Shown piece by piece: positions 56,048 to 64,000 of a DNA stretch of 64,000 nt. The notes under the pieces were generated by a model. That model was not told the DNA's origin. It saw nothing but the letters and a program-made list of their open reading frames with translations, and did not search any database. Source of the DNA: Prosthecobacter fusiformis (GTDB lineage Bacteria; Verrucomicrobiota; Verrucomicrobiia; Verrucomicrobiales; Verrucomicrobiaceae); assembly GCF_004364345.1 (NCBI RefSeq), contig NZ_SOCA01000002.1, positions 323,711 to 387,710 on the forward strand, read 5' to 3'. Every line of letters starts with the position of its first letter. The first letter of the stretch is position 1. The position numbers and the translations under genes are program-made.

Positions 56048-57199
56048 TCAGATCACCGGACCCTGCACGCTGTCCCACTTCTGATGCCACTCCCGATAAA
56101 CGATGGGGCTGATCTCGCTAGGCTTGATCTCGCTGCGACCACCCCAGAAAACGTTGGTGTATTCCACCGGCATGCCGATGGAGGCCAGGTGGTCATCAAT
56201 GGCCGCCTTGTGCTTCATGATGAGGTCTTTGTCGGTGCCATGCACCACGCCCATGATGTTCACATTGCCAAAGCGGGGGCCGCCTTCGCGCCAGTAACAG
56301 TGGGTCATGATGGTGTGGCGGCCGACTTCTGAACCACCACGCTCCTGCATGCCGTCTGGCACTTTCCAATGGAAGAGGCCGTTGAAACGGGTCACACGCA
56401 CACCGGTCTGGCTGGGCTTCACATGTTCCAGGAAGGTGGAAAAGCGGCCAATAACGCCTTTTTTGTCCAGTTTTTTGGCGACTTCGCAGAAACGCTCTAG
56501 CGTGGTGCCTGCGGCTTCGGCGCGTCCTGCCCAGGGTTCTGGGCCGATTTCTTCCACGGAAAGCTCACCCTTCAGATGCAGCAGGACATTCCATTCCTCC
56601 TCGTCCAGATCGGCGATGTTGGTGGTCATCATCTTGGCAGGCTCGTCAGCCTTTTCTCCTGGCTCCATGGTCTTGCGACGGACATGGCCGACGCCGAGGG
56701 CGAAGATGCCGTGGGCAGGCATGAGCAGGTATTCCTCAGCCCCGGTTAGGCGCTTCAACACATCCGCATGTTCTCGCATGTCGATACCCTGCGGGACTTT
56801 GAGGGTGGTCCACAGCTTGTATTCACTGCCGCTGACTTCACGATCCGTGGATCGGAGCACGACGTGGCCGCTGAAGGGATCCTCTTTGAACATGAAGTCA
56901 AAGGCGGCATCCAGCTTGTCATTCGGCACCTTCCAAGCCACAAGTGCGCCTTCGGCCAGCTTGTTGGCCAGCAGGGTCTGGCGCACACGGCGGATGACTC
57001 CGCCGCTCACCATGGCGCGAATGCGCTCAACGACGGTATCAAAAGGAAGGCCGCTTTCTTCAGCGATGAATTGGAAAGGATGCTGATGGAATCCCTTCAC
57101 GCGGTCCTCGCTGACCGCTAGAATACGGGCATTGGTTTCTTCGGTGTGTTCGATGGGGAGAGTGTCGGCGGTCATGTGAAGGAAAGGATCAGATAGCAT
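56048..57199 (-). CDS. Tandem AhbA/AhbB-like (siroheme decarboxylase family, Lrp/AsnC type) fusion
   Basis: The 383-residue protein contains two similar halves, each with a winged-helix-like N-terminal part and an AsnC-type ligand domain. The first half has FIAEESGLPFDTVVERIRAM then GVIRRVRQTL; the second has VSVEEIGPE-like sequence then GVIGRFSTFL. This order and the two repeats match AhbA and AhbB (NirDL-like) siroheme decarboxylases, usually separate subunits in anaerobic haem or d1-haem synthesis. It could be an enzyme or a regulator. No haem genes are adjacent. ATG 57175 is an alternative start. Confidence 0.7.
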   Translation of the reverse strand: MLSDPFLHMTADTLPIEHTEETNARILAVSEDRVKGFHQHPFQFIAEESGLPFDTVVERIRAMVSGGVIRRVRQTLLANKLAEGALVAWKVPNDKLDAAFDFMFKEDPFSGHVVLRSTDREVSGSEYKLWTTLKVPQGIDMREHADVLKRLTGAEEYLLMPAHGIFALGVGHVRRKTMEPGEKADEPAKMMTTNIADLDEEEWNVLLHLKGELSVEEIGPEPWAGRAEAAGTTLERFCEVAKKLDKKGVIGRFSTFLEHVKPSQTGVRVTRFNGLFHWKVPDGMQERGGSEVGRHTIMTHCYWREGGPRFGNVNIMGVVHGTDKDLIMKHKAAIDDHLASIGMPVEYTNVFWGGRSEIKPSEISPIVYREWHQKWDSVQGPVI

Positions 57200-57387
57200 G
57201 GCGGTCTGGAAAACACGGCCAGCGGGGAGGGATTCTTAGCGAGTTGACGCCGAATGACAAGGACGGCGTGCTCTTGGACAAACGGGTTCAAAAGCTGCCG
57301 GTTATGAAAACCAATGTGCTTTGCCAGGAATCCTGTCTTGCCAGCGTTTGTTACGCTCCCTATTCTCGCCTTCTCTCTCCCCGATAT

Positions 57388-58638
57388 ATGAAATCACCCG
57401 CTGCCAAAAAACTGTTTGTCATGATGGTCCTGGAGTTCTTCATCTGGGGGGCTTGGCTGCCACTGATTTGGGATTACATGGAGATGCCGGTGGTTGATGG
57501 AGGGCTAGGTTTTAGTGATACACAAGTGGCGCTGGTGGGTAGTGCCTTTGCTATCGCTTCCATCTTGGGCATTTTTTTCAGCAACCAATTTGCTGACCGT
57601 AATTTCGCGGCGGAGAAGTTTATGGCTTTTAGCCATCTCGTGGGAGGACTGGCCATACTTGCACTGTATTGGGTCAAAGACTTTCCGTTATTCTTTAGCC
57701 TGATGTTGGTTCACTCCCTTTTGTTTGTACCGACGATGTCAGTGGCCAACTCGCTTGCCTTTTCGCATCTTAAAAATGCACAGAAGGAATTTGGCCTTGT
57801 ACGCATGGGCGGCACCTTTGGGTGGATGTTTGCTGCGGTGCCGATGTATTTCATTTTAGGAAATAAGGCAGGAGCTGAGGCCATTGCTGCACGCGACAGC
57901 ATTTTTTTGGTGTCTGGCATCGCATCACTGGTTTTGGCTATATTCAGCTTGAGTTTGCCTCATACCCCACCAAAAGCTGCTGCTGAGGGGCAGAGTGGAT
58001 TTGCATGGTTGCGTGCGTTAAAGTTTTTGAAGAAGCCCTTCTTGTTAGTGCTATTCGTCGTGACCTTCATTGATTCTACGATTCATAATGGCTACTTTGT
58101 GATGGCTGGCGGATTTCTGGGCAGTTCCACAGTGGGCATTGAGCAAAAGTGGATTATGCCTGTGATGAGCATCGGCCAAATTTCGGAGATCCTGACCATG
58201 GCGGTTCTCGGCTGGTTCCTTACTCGCCTAGGTTGGAAAACAACGATGATTCTGGGTATTCTAGGTCACGCGGCACGCTTTGCCGTATTTGCCTTCATGC
58301 CTCAGAACCAGACAATGATCATTCTCGTCCAGGTTCTCCACGGCATCTGTTATGCATTCTTCTTTGCCACGCTTTATATCTTCATTGATGCAGCTTTCCC
58401 AAAAGATGTGCGCTCCAGTGCCCAGGGACTTTTCAACCTACTTGTGCTGGGTATTGGCGACCTAGCTGCGAAATGGATTTTTTTTCCCCTACGAGCGAAT
58501 CTAACCTCAGACGGCGTTGTCAATTACCACGAGCTTTTCCTTTGGCCCACAGGCATGTCTTTGGCAGCGGCGTTGCTGCTGTTCCTGGCGTTTTCTCCTC
58601 CGAAGGAACTGGATGCCCCTGCGGAAGTGGCACATTGA
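57388..58638 (+). CDS. MFS transporter, nucleoside:H+ symporter-like
   Basis: ATG 57388 gives 416 residues with about 12 TM segments. The start MKSPAAKKLFVMMVLEFFIWGAWLP resembles the NupG/XapB-type nucleoside:H+ symporter family, which is common in Planctomycetes-Verrucomicrobia-Bacteroidetes. LVRMGGTFGWM is another family block. It probably imports nucleosides, though sugars are not excluded. The gene is visibly more T-rich than its neighbours, with a modest shift that may reflect its hydrophobic content. A candidate terminator follows. Confidence 0.87.
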   Translation: MKSPAAKKLFVMMVLEFFIWGAWLPLIWDYMEMPVVDGGLGFSDTQVALVGSAFAIASILGIFFSNQFADRNFAAEKFMAFSHLVGGLAILALYWVKDFPLFFSLMLVHSLLFVPTMSVANSLAFSHLKNAQKEFGLVRMGGTFGWMFAAVPMYFILGNKAGAEAIAARDSIFLVSGIASLVLAIFSLSLPHTPPKAAAEGQSGFAWLRALKFLKKPFLLVLFVVTFIDSTIHNGYFVMAGGFLGSSTVGIEQKWIMPVMSIGQISEILTMAVLGWFLTRLGWKTTMILGILGHAARFAVFAFMPQNQTMIILVQVLHGICYAFFFATLYIFIDAAFPKDVRSSAQGLFNLLVLGIGDLAAKWIFFPLRANLTSDGVVNYHELFLWPTGMSLAAALLLFLAFSPPKELDAPAEVAH

Positions 58639-58721
58639 GTCCCGGCGGTGAATGGAATACTTTAGGGTGGACGAATGATCCGAATTTCGGCCGCCATCTG
58701 GCTTTTTAGTGATGCTTGTGT

Positions 58722-58751
58722 GCGGCTCCTGATCGGGGCCGCTCGGCTATT
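58722..58751 (+). terminator. Candidate terminator after the MFS gene
   Basis: GCGGCTCC (58722-58729) pairs with GGGGCCGC (58735-58742) with one T-G wobble across a 5-nt loop, followed by TCGGCTATTTT. The T-run is delayed, so moderate support only. Confidence 0.45.
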
Positions 58752-58831
58752 TTGATCAGGTCCTGCGGAACATCCGTCCATGTACCCACGTTTTGTTCGT
58801 ATCTTGTTTCATGAGTTCTTTTCTGCCCCAG

Positions 58832-59992
58832 ATGAAATCGTCTTTCTTTTCTTCATGCGTCTGTGCTCTTCTGGCGCTGGTTTCGTTAAGCTCCGTTGCT
58901 CAGACCCCAGGAGAATGGGTGCACTCGCGGGGCAATGAAGCCATGACGGGGCTTTCGCCTGTGGAACTCCGCTTTCCGCTGGAACTTGCCTGGGAATTTA
59001 AGCTTCAGGATAAACCCAAAGGGCAGGGGGAAATGCTCGTCAGCAGTGCGGTGGTGAGGGCGGGCAAGGCGTATGCAGGGTGTAAAGACGGAAAATTCTA
59101 TGCCCTGGATCTGGTTACCGGCGAGAAGAAATGGGAGGTGACGGCAAAGGGTGCTTTTGACGGGGCCGCTTCGTTTGCTGGGGATCTGGTCGTAGCCGGA
59201 TGTCAGGACGGCTTTGTCTATGCCTGGAATGCAGAAACAGGGGCAGAGGTTTGGAAGTTCGAGACCGATGCGGAGATCCACGCTGCTTCGAATACTTGGA
59301 CGGATCCGAAAACCGGCGTGCAGAAAATCCTCATCGGCAGTTACGACTACAATGTTTATTGCCTGGACGCGAAAACAGGAAAGAAGGAATGGGCAGCAGA
59401 AACCGGCTACTACATCAATGGAGGATCTGCCGTGGGTGATGGCATGGTGGTCTTCGGCGGCTGCGACAGCGTGCTGCATGTGCATGATGTGGCCACCGGG
59501 GAAGAAAAGCGCCAGATTGAGGTCGGCTCCTACATCGGTAACAATGTGGCCATTTCCGACGGCATTGTGTATGTCTCCCATTATGGCAATCGCGTGGGGG
59601 CGTACAATCTGGCCGATGGCGCACTCGTGTGGGAATACGGGGAGCGTGAATTTGAATTTTATGCTGGCCCGGCTATCTGGGAGAAGGCCGTGTTTGTTGG
59701 CGGGCGCGACAAACGTTTCCATGCCATTGATCGTGTGACGGGAGCCAAGCTCTGGGAATACCGGAGCCGGGACCGCATCGACAGCAGCGCAGTCATTTGC
59801 GCAGGAAAAGCTGCACTCTTTGGCAGTGACGACGGATACGTCTATGCGCTGGATTTGAAGGACGGTAAGGAACTGTGGCAATACGAAATCGGTGCGGCGG
59901 TCAAGACCTCCCCGGCTGTGGCGGGAGATTATATCCTTTTCGGTGCGGATGACGGAGTCCTATACTGCTTCAAGAATGCAGCTGTGAAGTGA
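58832..59992 (+). CDS. Exported PQQ-type β-propeller protein
   Basis: From ATG 58832 the protein is 386 residues with a signal peptide (MKSSFFSSCVCALLALVSL, cleavage near SVAQ at 24); ATG 58811 is a second choice. The rest is a run of about seven PQQ-like blades, each with a strand-turn such as GKFYALDLVTGEKKWE, VYAWNAETGAEVWKF, VYCLDAKTGKKEW. A final DDGVLYCF closes the ring. No catalytic domain is attached, so it is probably a propeller scaffold or a BamB-like or quinoprotein-like binding protein. A weak hairpin follows. Confidence 0.88.
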   Translation: MKSSFFSSCVCALLALVSLSSVAQTPGEWVHSRGNEAMTGLSPVELRFPLELAWEFKLQDKPKGQGEMLVSSAVVRAGKAYAGCKDGKFYALDLVTGEKKWEVTAKGAFDGAASFAGDLVVAGCQDGFVYAWNAETGAEVWKFETDAEIHAASNTWTDPKTGVQKILIGSYDYNVYCLDAKTGKKEWAAETGYYINGGSAVGDGMVVFGGCDSVLHVHDVATGEEKRQIEVGSYIGNNVAISDGIVYVSHYGNRVGAYNLADGALVWEYGEREFEFYAGPAIWEKAVFVGGRDKRFHAIDRVTGAKLWEYRSRDRIDSSAVICAGKAALFGSDDGYVYALDLKDGKELWQYEIGAAVKTSPAVAGDYILFGADDGVLYCFKNAAVK

Positions 59993-59995
59993 AAT

Positions 59996-60016
59996 CTGGT
60001 TAGATGATGTAACCAG
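59996..60016 (+). terminator. Possible hairpin after the propeller gene
   Basis: CTGGTTA (59996-60002) pairs with TAACCAG (60010-60016) across 7 nt. No strong T-run follows. Confidence 0.35.
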
Positions 60017-60054
60017 CAAGCTGGGTTCTTGCCCTCCGTTGTTTACATCTGACC

Positions 60055-61770
60055 ATGATTCGCTCCTACCTCCGTCCTTTTGGCGTCGCTGCACTTGGCA
60101 TCGCATTTTCTTTTACCGCTTCATTTGCCGCAGAAGTAATTGAAGCTGATGTTTGCATCTATGGCGGCACCAGTGGTGGCGTGGCTGCGGCTGTGCAGGC
60201 GGCGCGAATGGGGAAAAGCGTGGTCATTGCGGAGCCTGGCCGTCACCTAGGCGGCATGACCTCCGGCGGTTTGAGTGCTGTGGATATTGGTGATCCGCGC
60301 AGTGTCGGCGGCATTTCACGGGAATACTTTACTAAGCTGGCGGCAACCGTGGGCATTGTGCTCGCCTGGGACAAGGCTTTTGTCGCCAAAGGCGGCGGAC
60401 CCGCCACAGGTGGAGCGTATGCGATTGAGCCTCACAAGGCTGAGGAAGTGTATGCTCAAATGGCTGAAGAAGCCGGAGTGAAGGTGCATTTCAAAGCCCG
60501 CTTGGCCAAGGTCATCAAGAGTGGCGCGCGCATCACAGAATTCATCACCGAAGAGGGTACGACCTTCCGCGCTAAGATGTTCCTGGATACCACTTATGAG
60601 GGAGATCTGATGGCCAAGGCTGGTGTCAGCTATACTCTCATGCGCGAGGGCAATGCGAAGTATGGCGAAACCTACAATGGCATCTACTACGATGAAAAAT
60701 ACATCCCGCGTACGGGTCATTTACAGCCAGGTGAAACAGGGCGTGTCACAGGCGGGCAGGGGGTGTGGGATCGGGATTTCCCCCTGGATCCATACGTGGT
60801 CAAAGGTGATCCGAAGAGCGGTCTGCTGCCGCTGATTCAGGAAGGGGAACCAGGTAAACCGGGCGAGCCCGCCCCTGGCGTGCAGGCTTATTGCTTCCGT
60901 CTTTGCCTGAGTGTGGACCCGGCCAACAGCATCGCCATCACCCCTCCGTCTGATTATGATCCAAAGCGCTACGAGATCGTTGCCCGATTCATCGAAGCTT
61001 GTTTGGCGAATGGGGATGACATGGACTTGCGCTGGTTCTCCAAGCATGATGCCCTGCCTAACCAGAAGTGGGATTTTAACACCGCCACCTTTGGTGGTAA
61101 CATGCCGGGGGCCAGCCATGAGTGGCCGGAGGCCAGCTACGCTCGGCGCGACGAGATCGCCAAGGAACATGAGAACTACCATCGTGGCCTGCTGCACTTT
61201 CTGGCTACGGATTCACGCGTGCCGGAAAAGGTGCGCAATGACATGAAGCGTTTCGGTTTGCCCAAAGACGAATTCACCGACAATGGCGGCTGGCCTCACC
61301 AAATCTACGTACGCGAAGCCAGACGGATGGTCAGTGATCTGATCCTGACCGAGCATCATACCTTTGGTCGTGAGATCGCGCCGAAGTCTGTCAGCCTGGG
61401 CAGCTATGGAACGGATACTCATGAAATCCGCCGCATCGTCAAAGATGGAGTGGTCATCCGCGAGGGCAAGACCGCAGGAGGACGGGATGGTTTTGGTCCC
61501 TATCAGATCGGTTACGACTGCATTGTGCCAAAGCAGTCAGAATGCGAAAACCTCTTTGTGACCTTTGCGCTTAGTTGCAGCCATACGGCATTCAGCAGTC
61601 TGCGCATGGAGCCCGTGTTTATGGTCACGAGCCAAAGTGCCGCGACGGCCGCTGTGATGGCTATCGAAGATGACTTGCCGGTGCAAAAGGTGGATTATGA
61701 AAAGCTGCGCAGCCGTTTGGAAAAAGACGGTCAGGTGCTGACGTGGAAATTCAAAGATGGCGGTCATTGA
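60055..61770 (+). CDS. Exported FAD-dependent oxidoreductase (PF12831-like)
   Basis: The 571-residue protein has a signal peptide (MIRSYLRPFGVAALG, cleavage near SFA at 25). The dinucleotide-binding strand is CIYGGTSGGVAAAVQAAR, then VVIAEPGRHLGGM, which matches the FAD_oxidored family often annotated as xanthan-lyase-like oxidoreductase. These proteins are abundant in Planctomycetes-Verrucomicrobia; their substrates, probably sugar-related, are largely unknown. A C-terminal domain without a named family continues to residue ~570. It stands alone, and a 332-nt gene-free stretch follows. Confidence 0.9.
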   Translation: MIRSYLRPFGVAALGIAFSFTASFAAEVIEADVCIYGGTSGGVAAAVQAARMGKSVVIAEPGRHLGGMTSGGLSAVDIGDPRSVGGISREYFTKLAATVGIVLAWDKAFVAKGGGPATGGAYAIEPHKAEEVYAQMAEEAGVKVHFKARLAKVIKSGARITEFITEEGTTFRAKMFLDTTYEGDLMAKAGVSYTLMREGNAKYGETYNGIYYDEKYIPRTGHLQPGETGRVTGGQGVWDRDFPLDPYVVKGDPKSGLLPLIQEGEPGKPGEPAPGVQAYCFRLCLSVDPANSIAITPPSDYDPKRYEIVARFIEACLANGDDMDLRWFSKHDALPNQKWDFNTATFGGNMPGASHEWPEASYARRDEIAKEHENYHRGLLHFLATDSRVPEKVRNDMKRFGLPKDEFTDNGGWPHQIYVREARRMVSDLILTEHHTFGREIAPKSVSLGSYGTDTHEIRRIVKDGVVIREGKTAGGRDGFGPYQIGYDCIVPKQSECENLFVTFALSCSHTAFSSLRMEPVFMVTSQSAATAAVMAIEDDLPVQKVDYEKLRSRLEKDGQVLTWKFKDGGH

Positions 61771-62102
61771 AGGCACCTCGTTTTGAAAATGGTGCCGACG
61801 TTGCAAGTGCGGCACCGCCGCTTTCCCTGAAATTCTTATCGTGATGAGAAACTGTAAGGAGGAATGTGGCGGAAACTTTGACGTTGGACACTTGATGTTC
61901 AGGCGTCTGGCTTTGCTGTTGAATACAAGTCTCTTGGCGATGCTCCAACGGCCCACTGCGCCTCGCTGGAGGCTTGTATATACCTCGATTTAGAACAAAG
62001 TTCTGCGTCTGAATACGGTAAGTTTAGACTCGTTTGTGGCCTGTTGACAGTGAATTGCCTAGCTTGGCACGAATCCTGGTGCTTGTTGTCATATCCCCCC
62101 AT
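61771..62102. other. Gene-free stretch with alternative hairpins and a heptad-like repeat
   Basis: No credible gene is seen in these 332 nt. GGCACC (61772-61777) can pair with GGTGCC (61791-61796), or GGTGCCG (61791-61797) with CGGCACC (61810-61816). The two folds share the middle block and exclude each other. Four heptad-like units, TTGACGT, TGGACAC, TTGATGT, TCAGGCG, lie at 61878-61905. A TTGACA at 62044-62049 has no matching -10 box. Confidence 0.5.
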
Positions 62103-62408
62103 ATGACAGAAGCCGAAATAGCCAAAAAATACACCCGAATTGTAAAGACCAGTCTGGGCCAATGGGTTCAGGCAATGGTTGTGAAGAAACCGATGTCTGA
62201 TACACCGGAGATCACATGGAAGGGGGTTGGTAGAATGCTCCCCGTGCGTGCTCTAGATGAAAACGTGGAGATGGCGCGGCTTGCAGTTTTGAAAGACCGC
62301 CGTTTTTTCAGGCTGTGCGAAAAATGCAATGAAGCCCGTCCTGCGTCTTTGATCCTGGATTCGGGTGCCTGTCAAGAATGCGTCAGCGAAAGCAAGGCCA
62401 TGGCCTGA
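62103..62408 (+). CDS. Small zinc-ribbon protein, hypothetical
   Basis: ATG 62103 gives 101 residues (MTEAEIAKKY at the start). An upstream in-frame extension to 62034 begins with unsupported sequence. Four Cys, C72/C75 (CEKC) and C90/C93 (CQEC), form a likely zinc ribbon at the C-terminus. The N-terminal half is basic, with no motif I can name. It converges with the autotransporter-repeat gene. Function unknown. Confidence 0.65.
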   Translation: MTEAEIAKKYTRIVKTSLGQWVQAMVVKKPMSDTPEITWKGVGRMLPVRALDENVEMARLAVLKDRRFFRLCEKCNEARPASLILDSGACQECVSESKAMA

Positions 62409-62433
62409 TTTGACAGGAGCGTTTTTGCTGCGC

Positions 62434-64000
62434 TTAGCGGTCACGTCTGCGGCGCAGCAATCCCAAGCACAAACCGATGCTGACCAGGAATGCCCGTCCC
62501 GGTTCTGGAACGATGGTGACGACTGCGTAAAGGCCTGTCGTATCAAATTCATAAGTCCATTTGAGTTCGGTCGGCAGACTGATGTCTGGAGAATTTATTT
62601 GGCTGAAGCTAACTCCAGGGAGTCCTCCCGTAAGGCCGCTCCAATCCACAAGAAGCCAGCGGTCACCCTCGGAGAAGCTTTCGGATGTCAAGGTGCTGCC
62701 TTCACCCAGTCCGAGGTGGAGTGTGCCGGTGAGGTTGATCTCGGAAGCTAAAGCATCCGTGATGATGAGACGGTCCGCTGCGGAGGCTATGCCACTATTG
62801 TCACCGGCGTTGGTGAAGAGATCAAAGGAAAGGGTGCCCGTGGAGTTTAGGCCACCGGTTGTATCTCCCAAGTCCAGGGTTAAGGCACCTGCGCTGAGGC
62901 CTCCTGGTGTGCCCGCTTTTAGAGTGCCTTGATTAACAAGGCCCGCCGTGTTTTGCGGTGCCAGCCTACCGGTGCCTGCCAGCGTGCCATTGGCCAGGAT
63001 CTGAATGCCTCCGTCCCCTGTGGCTGAGCCGGTGCTATTGCCTGCCAAGAGGATGCCTTCCTGAATGGTCGTACGACCGGTATAAGTGCTGGCTGCCAGC
63101 AGATGTAGCGCGCCAGCTCCGGTTTTGGTGAATGCTGCTGGGCCGACTGAACTTCCATCCACCAAGCTGGAATTTACGGTCGCGGTACGTCCGGCTGATA
63201 TCGCGAAACTACGGGTGCCGCTGCCATTGAGCGTCAGGTTGACCCCAGTGATGGTGAGGTTCGTGTCACTGTCATAGTTTTGAATACTGCCGCCGTTCCA
63301 ATTAAAAAGGGCTGCGCCTTTGGGCGCTGCTCCCCGCTGGACGGTTTCAGCCTGCAAAACACCAGCTTCAAGATTGAAGGTGCCATTCGCAAAGCCATTG
63401 CCGCTGCTGGTGCGGTTGGAAAAAGTCAAGGTTTCGACCTTGATGGTGCCTTCTCCGGCAAGAGTCAATGTTCCGGAGGCATTGTAGTTAGGATTGGTTG
63501 AAGTGCTGCTCATCTCTCCCAGGATGATATTCACCGCGTCGAGTGTGCCGGTTCCCATCAGCATGCTGGCGGTCGTGGAAGATGCCTGTGAGCCACTGTT
63601 AGCGTTTTGGCCGATGGTCAGTGTGCTGATCAATGCATCCAGGCTGCCACTGCTGAGGTCCACCAGAGCATTGGTTCCTAATGAACTGCTTTGCCCACGC
63701 CCCACGATTATGTTGGCCCGGCTCGTACCATTGGTCGCCCGAATTTTCAGGCTGCCATTCACGATTCCTGCGTCAAACTCCAACCGCGTTAGACTTTTAA
63801 AGCTCCCGATCGTGATGGTCGTCGCATTGAGGGTGTTAGTTTGTCCCAGATAAACGGTTCCTACGTTTTGCGCAGTGGTGGGACTGGCCGTCACATTGGA
63901 AATGCCAAAACTGCGGGCGGTGATTATGTTGTTTTGTGCCGCCAAATAAACGGTCACAATGTTATTCGCGACGTTACCCTGGGCACCGAAATTGACGTCG
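62434..64000 (-). CDS. Autotransporter-type β-strand repeat protein with PEP-CTERM tail (5' truncated)
   Basis: The minus-strand frame is open to the window's last base, and the residues before 63957 (NVANNIVTVYLAAQNN) continue the repeat pattern, so the start lies outside. The sequence is a long series of Gly/Ser/Thr/Asn-rich β-strand repeats (FTKTGAGALHLLAASTYTG, then GTLAGTGRL) of the autotransporter-associated β-strand type. The C-terminus is a PEP-CTERM tail: VPEPG, a hydrophobic segment, then RRRRDR. It is probably an exported surface β-helix protein sorted by an exosortase. It has no autotransporter barrel. Confidence 0.88.
   Translation of the reverse strand, partial: DVNFGAQGNVANNIVTVYLAAQNNIITARSFGISNVTASPTTAQNVGTVYLGQTNTLNATTITIGSFKSLTRLEFDAGIVNGSLKIRATNGTSRANIIVGRGQSSSLGTNALVDLSSGSLDALISTLTIGQNANSGSQASSTTASMLMGTGTLDAVNIILGEMSSTSTNPNYNASGTLTLAGEGTIKVETLTFSNRTSSGNGFANGTFNLEAGVLQAETVQRGAAPKGAALFNWNGGSIQNYDSDTNLTITGVNLTLNGSGTRSFAISAGRTATVNSSLVDGSSVGPAAFTKTGAGALHLLAASTYTGRTTIQEGILLAGNSTGSATGDGGIQILANGTLAGTGRLAPQNTAGLVNQGTLKAGTPGGLSAGALTLDLGDTTGGLNSTGTLSFDLFTNAGDNSGIASAADRLIITDALASEINLTGTLHLGLGEGSTLTSESFSEGDRWLLVDWSGLTGGLPGVSFSQINSPDISLPTELKWTYEFDTTGLYAVVTIVPEPGRAFLVSIGLCLGLLRRRRDR

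Noticed and set aside
58886-59881. 331-codon minus-strand frame over the propeller gene
   Set aside because: The repeated blade sequence of the sense gene accounts for the open antisense frame.

Overview
This window looks like chromosomal DNA from a Verrucomicrobiota bacterium, probably near Verrucomicrobium or Prosthecobacter. That placement is inferred from gene content: two PEP-CTERM proteins (4991 and 62434), a giant DUF11/SdrD_B surface protein with a TIGR02597-like C-terminus, an autotransporter-type beta-strand repeat protein, Tat-exported enzymes of the Planctomycetes-Verrucomicrobia kind, GlgE, and a fused AhbA/AhbB-like protein. GC content is moderate and coding density is high. I found no insertion sequence, prophage or CRISPR array. 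The only clear accessory element is a ParDE toxin-antitoxin pair.

Layout. 1-6.4 kb: 3' part of the giant surface protein, a PEP-CTERM protein, and a degenerate FmdB-like protein. 6.4-10.7 kb, minus strand: plsX-fabH-amidase-nnr (lipid and cell-wall precursors, NADHX repair). 10.9-14.4 kb: Mla/Pqi-type lipid transport operon (STAS-MlaE fusion, MlaF, MCE protein, lipoprotein). 14.5-18.3 kb: YjdM-like protein, parvulin, metallopeptidase lipoprotein, uxaC. 18.5-21.4 kb: ECF sigma factor followed by an anti-sigma/VWA fusion. 21.5-23.8 kb: tRNA-Arg(ACG) and glgE. 23.9-33.0 kb: a degenerate hybrid kinase, then a tightly packed four-gene set of sensor kinases and receivers with no DNA-binding output domain. 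33.1-40.4 kb: mpl and metabolic or hypothetical genes up to folD.

40.5-42.8 kb: a compact envelope-stress module with a Spy/CpxP-like protein, a large hairpin, an ECF sigma factor, a one-TM putative anti-sigma factor and a membrane-anchored Spy-like protein. The order and overlaps resemble the CnrYXH logic of metal-responsive sigma systems. 42.9-50.4 kb: Tat-exported pyruvyl-transferase-like protein, AI-2E-type permease, glycerate kinase, fabD, mgtE. 50.4-56.0 kb: a UvrD/Rep helicase, then a DUF58 gene and a BatA-like VWA gene separated by parDE, which has its own near-consensus promoter ending 7 nt from the parD ATG. 56.0-64.0 kb: the AhbA/AhbB-like fusion, a nucleoside:H+ symporter-like MFS protein, a PQQ-type propeller, an exported FAD oxidoreductase, a small zinc-ribbon protein and the 3' part of the autotransporter-repeat PEP-CTERM protein.

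The strongest candidates for something new are the ECF/anti-sigma-VWA fusion (18.5-21.4 kb), the Cnr-like module with its pre-sigma hairpin (40.9-42.8 kb), and parDE inside a DUF58/BatA locus (52.6-56.0 kb). All functions are from reading the sequence. No database search, alignment or structure prediction was run.
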